Origin: Paraburkholderia fungorum
Lineage (GTDB): Bacteria > Pseudomonadota > Gammaproteobacteria > Burkholderiales > Burkholderiaceae
Direction of reading: 5' to 3'
DNA: 64,000 nucleotides
Assembly (NCBI RefSeq): GCF_003610895.1
Contig: NZ_MCAS01000024.1
Location: 1 to 64,000, forward strand
Made by a program: the position numbers and the translations under genes. Under the pieces are notes generated by a model. It saw only the letters and a program-made list of their open reading frames with translations, was not told where the DNA came from and did not search any database. The first letter of the stretch is position 1; each line of letters starts with the position of its first letter. Positions 58,922 through 64,000 of this stretch are shown here, piece after piece.

Positions 58922-59092
58922 CGCCGGCCGCCGCGGCACCCGCGGCGTGGCGCGTTACTTCTTTGAGTCATATTCATAGAGCGAATGGTCGTTTCGTTTT
59001 GCGTACGCACTCGCCTATATTTCGCCGAATCGGCGCACGCTTTAGCAAAACTCCAACATTCCCGCGCCGATGCTACTCAACTCACTCGGGGC

Positions 59093-60529
59093 ATGACGAT
59101 GAGCGATACCAATCAAACACTGCCGACCGGCGCGGCGCCCGGCGAACACCGTAGCGACCGGAGTGCACACGGTGGCGGTCTCTTTTCGACCGAAGACTGG
59201 TGGGCCGTCTGGATCGGCCTGCTGGTGATCGTGATTGCCTGGGGGCTGTTCGCCTCGGGCAGTAGCATCAAGTGGTTGGCGGTCGCGCCGGCCAAATGGT
59301 CGAGCGTGGCACAAGCCGCGCAGGACGTCGGCAAGCATCTGCCGAATTATGTCGCGCTGTTCATCGTGTTTGCCGTGCTGTTCGGCGTGAGCCTTGCCGC
59401 GCTGAAGCAACGGGTCGGCGCATTCTTCGGATCATTCCTGATCCTGTTCGTCGCCTCAGCGCTGATCTTCACGCTGGGTGCGTGGGTCAATGCGTCGAAG
59501 TACAACCTCGAGCCGCCGCTGGTGGCGCTGGCGCTCGGTCTCCTGATTTCCAACCTGTTCACGTTGCCCGAATGGTTTTCGGCGGGCCTGCGCGTGGAGT
59601 TTTATATCAAGGTCGGCATCGTGCTGCTCGGCGCGACGCTGCCGTTCACCTTGCTGGTGTGGGCGGGACCGGTCGCGGTCGGGCAGGCGACTATCGTTTC
59701 GCTCGTGACCTTCTTCGTGATCTTCTTTGTGGGCAAGGCGCTCGGCCTCGACCGGCGGTTTGCGGCCGTGCTGGGGGTGGGCGGCGCGGTGTGCGGCGTG
59801 TCGGCGGCGATTGCGATTGCAGGCGCGGTGCGGGCGAAGCGCGAACAGGCGTCGGTGGCGATCACGCTAGTCGTGCTGTGGGCGATCGTGATGATCTTCG
59901 TGCTGCCGTTCGCATCGCGCTCGCTGGGGCTTTCGACGGCGGTAGCCGGTGCATGGATCGGCACCTCGGAATTCGCCGACGCCGCAGGCATTGCCGCCGC
60001 GCAAGCCTACGGCGACTTCGCGAAGCATGCGGGCGGCGTGATCGCCGGCGCGCCCGAGGCGTCGTTGCAGGCGTTCACGCTGATGAAGGTCGTTGGCCGC
60101 GACATCTGGATCGGTATCTGGGCGTTCGTGCTGGCGATTGTCGCCACGACACGCTGGGAATCGCAGGACAGCGGCGTTCAGGCCAAGGCCAATGTGGGTG
60201 AAATCTGGGCGCGTTTTCCGAAATTCGTGATCGGTTTCGTCATCGCATCGGCGCTGGTGACGTGGATCGCCAGCCACTACTCGCTAGCCGACTATCGCAA
60301 GGTCGTCACGCCTGAATTTGTCGCGCCGATCACCGCGCTGCGCACGTGGGCGTTCACGTTCTGTTTCCTGAGCATTGGCTTGACCACCCGTCTGCGCGCA
60401 CTTTCAGCCACCGGCCTGAAACCGTTCCTGGCCTTCACGGCCGGCGTGGTGGTCAATATCGCCATCGGCTACGCGCTGTCCGCGCACGTGTTCGCACCGT
60501 ACTGGAATAGCTTGGGGCAGGGCTCGTAA
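59093..60529 (+). CDS. YeiH-type putative sulfate exporter family membrane protein
   Basis: Inner-membrane protein of 478 residues from MTMSDTNQTLP (ATG at 59099 is a near alternative). Ten or more hydrophobic segments follow a 40-residue hydrophilic N-terminus. GVGGAVCGVSAAIAIAGAVRA and WIGTSEFADAAGIAAAQ are recognisable PF03601 (UPF0324/YeiH) motifs. Members have been proposed to export sulfate or a related anion, with weak direct evidence. Its stop overlaps the next start by one base. Confidence 0.85.
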   Translation: MTMSDTNQTLPTGAAPGEHRSDRSAHGGGLFSTEDWWAVWIGLLVIVIAWGLFASGSSIKWLAVAPAKWSSVAQAAQDVGKHLPNYVALFIVFAVLFGVSLAALKQRVGAFFGSFLILFVASALIFTLGAWVNASKYNLEPPLVALALGLLISNLFTLPEWFSAGLRVEFYIKVGIVLLGATLPFTLLVWAGPVAVGQATIVSLVTFFVIFFVGKALGLDRRFAAVLGVGGAVCGVSAAIAIAGAVRAKREQASVAITLVVLWAIVMIFVLPFASRSLGLSTAVAGAWIGTSEFADAAGIAAAQAYGDFAKHAGGVIAGAPEASLQAFTLMKVVGRDIWIGIWAFVLAIVATTRWESQDSGVQAKANVGEIWARFPKFVIGFVIASALVTWIASHYSLADYRKVVTPEFVAPITALRTWAFTFCFLSIGLTTRLRALSATGLKPFLAFTAGVVVNIAIGYALSAHVFAPYWNSLGQGS

Positions 60530-60774
60530 TGAGCGAGGCTGTCCGCATCGCCGGCACGGCCCACGCACGCGGCGACGCGTGTGTGGCGCGCTGTGCACAC
60601 TGCCGGTATCGCGCCGAGGATCGGCATTCATTGGAGCAGAGCATTGCTGGCCTCGCCGTGTTCAGTTCCGGATTTGGCGCGAGCGTGGCGGACAGCCGGC
60701 TTTGCCGTCTGCACGACCAGCTCGTTTCGCCTGACGACACCTGCGCCCGGTTCGAGCCGATCCCGCATCACTGA
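60529..60774 (+). CDS. Small cysteine-containing protein coupled to the YeiH-type gene
   Basis: 81 residues starting at the ATG that overlaps the previous TAA. It has CVARCAHCRY early and SRLCRLHDQLVSPDDTCARFEP late, five Cys and several His, which suggests a small zinc- or cluster-binding fold. I do not recognise a family. The one-base overlap suggests translational coupling with the transporter and supports a real gene. Confidence 0.55.
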   Translation: MSEAVRIAGTAHARGDACVARCAHCRYRAEDRHSLEQSIAGLAVFSSGFGASVADSRLCRLHDQLVSPDDTCARFEPIPHH

Positions 60775-60912
60775 CGCGCGCGTCTGCGCCGTCGCCGGTT
60801 GAAAAGCCGGGCGACGCGCGTTCACAACTCGCTGGGTTAATCGCGACCTCGATCGAGATCTCAATCGACGCCAACCCTCGCCTGCTTATCGCGAGGCGCC
60901 GGATTCAGCCGT

Positions 60913-61083
60913 TCAATCGTTCGCAGCTGCCCGCGCATCGCCAGCCGATGCGCGCGATGCCGGACGCGCGCGCCCTTCGGCGCCCGTGCGTTTGCCCGCG
61001 CCACCCGTCGCGCCACGGATGAACAGCACGGCGCACATTGCACACATCGCCCAGATGCCCAGTATGACCAACCACTTTTCCAT
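60913..61083 (-). CDS. Small single-span membrane protein, 56 residues
   Basis: Minus-strand frame starting MEKWLVILGIWAMCAMCAVL: one hydrophobic helix with two Cys at residues 4-22, then a basic, Gly/Ala/Arg-rich tail. An AGAGGA site lies 8 bases before the ATG. The hydrophobic N-terminus followed by a soluble tail is unlikely by chance in such GC-rich DNA. The function is unknown. Another frame over the same DNA starts 5 bases away but is far less protein-like. Confidence 0.6.
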   Translation of the reverse strand: MEKWLVILGIWAMCAMCAVLFIRGATGGAGKRTGAEGRARPASRASAGDARAAAND

Positions 61084-61412
61084 TTCACCAGTCCTCTAAA
61101 ACCCCGTACCGCTTTTTATGTGCGTGCCTGACTTCAGGCCGCGAACCACCCATGTTCTGTATAACGGCGCGCAGAGCAATCTGATAAGGGTAAAAGCGAA
61201 AAGAATCACGCCAGGGAAAGTACTGATCGCAACCGCCGTCGCCACGCGCGGCGCCATCCGGCGCAAACACCCGCCGCACAAGGCTTTCGCGAAGGTGCAA
61301 CCATGCGCGATGCATGGTTGCACCTTTTTATTGGGAGGCGTACGATTCGCTCAACTTTTAGTCTCTCACCGGCGATACCCAGCGATGTCGTCTGGTATCC
61401 GAAGAAGGAAAC
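61084..61412. other. Regulatory gap between the small membrane-protein gene and putA
   Basis: 329 bp shared by two divergent genes. It holds the GTTGCA-containing palindrome at 61292-61326 and a possible -10 (TATAAC at 61156). No other gene is supported. Confidence 0.5.
61292..61329 (+). promoter_or_regulatory. Palindrome with inverted GTTGCA motifs upstream of putA (operator and/or terminator)
   Basis: The perfect 15-bp arms 61292-61306 and 61312-61326 contain GTTGCA in both orientations and are followed by five T. GTTGCA is the operator core bound by the E. coli PutA ribbon-helix-helix domain. It ends 87 bp before putA. Confidence 0.65.
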
Positions 61413-64000
61413 ATGGCTAGCACCACCCTTGGCGTCAAGGTCGACGACCTCCTGCGTTCCCGGCTGAAAGATGCCGCCACCCGCCTCGAGCGCACTCCGC
61501 ACTGGCTGATCAAGCAGGCGATCTTCGCATACCTCGAAAAGATCGAGCATGGACAGTTGCCTCCGGAATTGTCAGGCCACACCGGCACGGCCGATCTGGC
61601 AGACGGCGCCGCGGTGGAGCACGACGAAGACAGCGCGTCGCATCCATTCCTCGAATTCGCGCAAAACGTGCAGCCGCAATCGGTGCTGCGCGCGGCGATC
61701 ACCGCGGCGTACCGCCGTCCCGAGCCGGAATGCGTGCCCTTCCTGCTCGGCCAGGCGCGTTTGCCGGCCAATCTCGCGGGCGATGTGCAGTCCATGGCCG
61801 GCAAGCTGGTCGAAACGCTGCGCACGAAGAGCAAGGGCGGTGGCGTCGAAGGGCTGATCCACGAATTTTCGTTGTCGAGCCAGGAAGGCGTGGCGCTGAT
61901 GTGCCTCGCCGAAGCGCTGCTGCGCATTCCCGATCGCGCCACGCGCGACGCGCTGATCCGCGACAAGATCAGCAAGGGCGACTGGAAATCGCACGTCGGC
62001 CAGGCGCCGTCGCTGTTCGTCAACGCCGCGACGTGGGGCTTGATGATCACCGGCAAGCTGGTGACGACCAATAGCGAGACGGGTCTGTCGTCGGCGTTGA
62101 CGCGCCTGATCGGCAAGGGCGGCGAACCGCTGATCCGTAAGGGCGTGGATATGGCCATGCGCCTGATGGGCGAACAGTTCGTCACCGGCGAGAACATCTC
62201 GGAAGCGCTGGCTAACAGCCGCAAGTACGAAGCGCGCGGTTTCCGCTATTCGTACGACATGCTCGGCGAAGCCGCCACGACCGAAGCCGACGCGCAACGC
62301 TACTACGCGTCGTACGAGCAGGCGATTCACGCGATCGGCAAGGCAGCCGGCGGCCGCGGCATTTACGAAGGCCCGGGCATCTCGATCAAGCTGTCGGCGC
62401 TGCACGCACGCTATTCGCGCTCGCAGCAGGAACGCACGATGAGCGAACTGCTGCCGCGCGTGCGCTCGCTGGCGATCCTCGCGCGCCGCTACGACATCGG
62501 CCTGAACATCGACGCCGAAGAAGCCGACCGCCTCGAAATCTCGCTCGATCTGCTCGAAGCGCTGTGTTTCGACCCGGAACTGGCCGGCTGGAACGGCATT
62601 GGTTTCGTGGTGCAGGCGTACCAGAAGCGCTGCCCGTTCGTGATCGAATACCTGATCGATCTGGCGCGCCGCAGCCGTCACCGCATCATGGTTCGCCTCG
62701 TGAAGGGCGCGTATTGGGATACCGAAATCAAGCGCGCGCAAGTGGATGGCCTCGAAGGCTATCCGGTCTACACGCGCAAGATCTACACGGACGTGTCGTA
62801 CCTGGCCTGCGCGAAAAAGCTGCTCGGCGCGCCGGACGCGGTTTATCCGCAGTTCGCCACGCACAACGCGCACACGCTGTCGGCGATCTATCACCTCGCG
62901 GGCAATAACTACTACCCCGGTCAGTACGAATTCCAGTGCCTGCACGGCATGGGCGAACCGCTGTACGAAGAGGTCACCGGCCGCGACAAGCTGAACCGTC
63001 CGTGCCGCGTGTACGCGCCGGTCGGCACGCATGAAACGCTGCTCGCGTATCTCGTGCGCCGCCTGCTGGAAAACGGCGCGAACACCTCGTTCGTGAACCG
63101 TATCGCCGATGAAAACGTCGCGATCAAGGACCTGATCGCCGACCCGGTCGACGAAGCCTCGAAGATCGTGCCGCTCGGCGCGCCGCACGCGAAGATTCCG
63201 CTGCCGCGCAATCTGTTCGGTGCAGAGCGCCTCAATTCGATGGGCCTCGATCTGTCGAACGAACACCGTCTGGCGTCGCTCTCGTCGGCGTTGCTGGCGA
63301 GCGCGCATCATCCGTGGCGCGCCGCGCCGATGCTCGAAGACAACGAGATTGCCGTGGGCGTCGCTCGCGACGTGCGCAACCCGGCCGATCATCGTGACCT
63401 CGTCGGCACGGTGGTCGAAGCGACCTCGGAACACGTCAGCGCAGCATTGGCCCACGCGGTTGCCGCCGCGCCGATCTGGCAAGCCACGCCGGTCGATGCC
63501 CGTGCCGACTGTCTGGCACGTGCCGCCGATCTGCTCGAAGCGCAGATGCACACGCTGATGGGTCTCGTGGTGCGGGAAGCCGGCAAGTCGCTGGCGAACG
63601 CGGTTGCGGAAATCCGTGAAGCGATCGATTTCCTGCGCTACTACTCGACGCAGATCCGTAACGAATTTTCCAACGACACGCATCGCCCGCTCGGTCCGGT
63701 GGTGTGTATCAGCCCGTGGAATTTCCCGCTGGCGATTTTCATGGGCCAGGTGGCGGCGGCGCTTGCAGCCGGCAACACTGTGCTCGCGAAGCCGGCTGAA
63801 CAAACGCCGCTGATCGCCGCACAAGCCGTGCGTATTCTGCGCGAAGCCGGCGTGCCGGCGGGCGCGGTGCAACTGCTGCCGGGCGATGGCGAAACGGTCG
63901 GCGCCGCTCTCGTGGCCGATCCGCGCACCCGTGCGGTGATGTTCACCGGTTCGACCGAAGTCGCACGCCTGATCAACCGGACGCTCTCGAACCGCCTCGA
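61413..64000 (+). CDS. putA: Trifunctional PutA: proline dehydrogenase / P5C dehydrogenase / repressor, 3' end outside the window
   Basis: Oxidises proline to glutamate in two steps. The ATG at 61413 follows GAAGGAA; 862 residues are visible and the frame is open at the edge. Residues 1-50 form the ribbon-helix-helix DNA-binding domain (TTLGVKVDDLLRSRLKDAA, HWLIKQAIFAYLE), so this is the autoregulating type. The FAD proline dehydrogenase barrel spans about 230-560 (GISIKLSALHARY, MVRLVKGAYWDTEIKRAQ, PQFATHNAHT). The aldehyde dehydrogenase domain begins near 630 and runs past SPWNFPLAIF and VMFTGSTEVA. The active-site Cys lies beyond the window. Confidence 0.96.
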   Translation, partial: MASTTLGVKVDDLLRSRLKDAATRLERTPHWLIKQAIFAYLEKIEHGQLPPELSGHTGTADLADGAAVEHDEDSASHPFLEFAQNVQPQSVLRAAITAAYRRPEPECVPFLLGQARLPANLAGDVQSMAGKLVETLRTKSKGGGVEGLIHEFSLSSQEGVALMCLAEALLRIPDRATRDALIRDKISKGDWKSHVGQAPSLFVNAATWGLMITGKLVTTNSETGLSSALTRLIGKGGEPLIRKGVDMAMRLMGEQFVTGENISEALANSRKYEARGFRYSYDMLGEAATTEADAQRYYASYEQAIHAIGKAAGGRGIYEGPGISIKLSALHARYSRSQQERTMSELLPRVRSLAILARRYDIGLNIDAEEADRLEISLDLLEALCFDPELAGWNGIGFVVQAYQKRCPFVIEYLIDLARRSRHRIMVRLVKGAYWDTEIKRAQVDGLEGYPVYTRKIYTDVSYLACAKKLLGAPDAVYPQFATHNAHTLSAIYHLAGNNYYPGQYEFQCLHGMGEPLYEEVTGRDKLNRPCRVYAPVGTHETLLAYLVRRLLENGANTSFVNRIADENVAIKDLIADPVDEASKIVPLGAPHAKIPLPRNLFGAERLNSMGLDLSNEHRLASLSSALLASAHHPWRAAPMLEDNEIAVGVARDVRNPADHRDLVGTVVEATSEHVSAALAHAVAAAPIWQATPVDARADCLARAADLLEAQMHTLMGLVVREAGKSLANAVAEIREAIDFLRYYSTQIRNEFSNDTHRPLGPVVCISPWNFPLAIFMGQVAAALAAGNTVLAKPAEQTPLIAAQAVRILREAGVPAGAVQLLPGDGETVGAALVADPRTRAVMFTGSTEVARLINRTLSNRL

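Noticed and set aside
56663-58939. 758-codon open frame antisense to priA
   Set aside because: Shadow of priA, with Arg/Gln-rich composition and no domains.
61096-61323. 75-residue hydrophobic minus-strand frame upstream of putA
   Set aside because: It starts inside the GTTGCA palindrome and has no convincing ribosome-binding site.
61572-63872. 766-codon open frame antisense to putA
   Set aside because: Shadow of putA. The sense strand shows all PutA domains in order.

Overview
The window reads as origin-proximal, largely core DNA of chromosome 1 of a Burkholderia or Paraburkholderia species. The reasons are the high GC content, the gene families, the gene order mnmG-rsmG-parA-parB followed by a complete atpIBEFHAGDC operon, a type II secretin gene at the left edge, and two ParB-type parS sites. 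I saw no prophage, insertion sequence, CRISPR array, tRNA or rRNA.

Layout. 1-5.3 kb: gspD (minus), a secreted lytic transglycosylase, a CobW-type GTPase with a His/Asp tail, and an HU protein (minus). 5.6-14.9 kb: mnmC, a CPA2-type antiporter, a YbdK-type carboxylate-amine ligase, a MarR regulator with a cysteine-rich tail, a glutamine amidotransferase, an Old Yellow Enzyme and a SET-domain protein. The intergenic regions on either side of the antiporter/YbdK pair carry DnaA boxes, GTAAAC repeats and a shared 35-bp block in inverted orientation. This is the best candidate for a split replication origin. 15-21.5 kb: a TctE/TctD-like two-component system, a DUF3717 protein, phenylalanine hydroxylase plus pterin dehydratase with a divergent Lrp regulator, a CYTH protein and a LysR regulator. 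21.6-25.8 kb: methylmalonate-semialdehyde dehydrogenase and a GMC oxidoreductase, separated by a ~0.9-kb noncoding inverted-repeat element.

26.1-38.1 kb: two branched-chain-amino-acid-type ABC systems, livGFKHM and then SBP, SBP-livH-livMG(fused)-livF. The second ends in a hairpin that is both a perfect parS palindrome and an intrinsic terminator. 38.2-42.7 kb: mnmG (second parS inside), rsmG, parA, parB. 43.4-51.3 kb: the F1Fo ATP synthase operon with a clear sigma70 promoter and terminator. 51.5-64 kb: an acyl-CoA synthetase, a PheC-like periplasmic protein (minus), hemE, priA, a YeiH-type transporter with a coupled Cys-rich small protein, a 56-residue membrane protein (minus), and the 5' part of trifunctional putA, preceded by a palindrome with inverted GTTGCA motifs.

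How the parts fit: ParA, ParB and the two parS sites form the segregation system of this replicon, and they lie about 30 kb from the DnaA-box clusters. The remainder is housekeeping (tRNA modification, ATP synthesis, heme, replication restart) plus amino-acid uptake and catabolism (Liv systems, PhhAB, MmsA, PutA).
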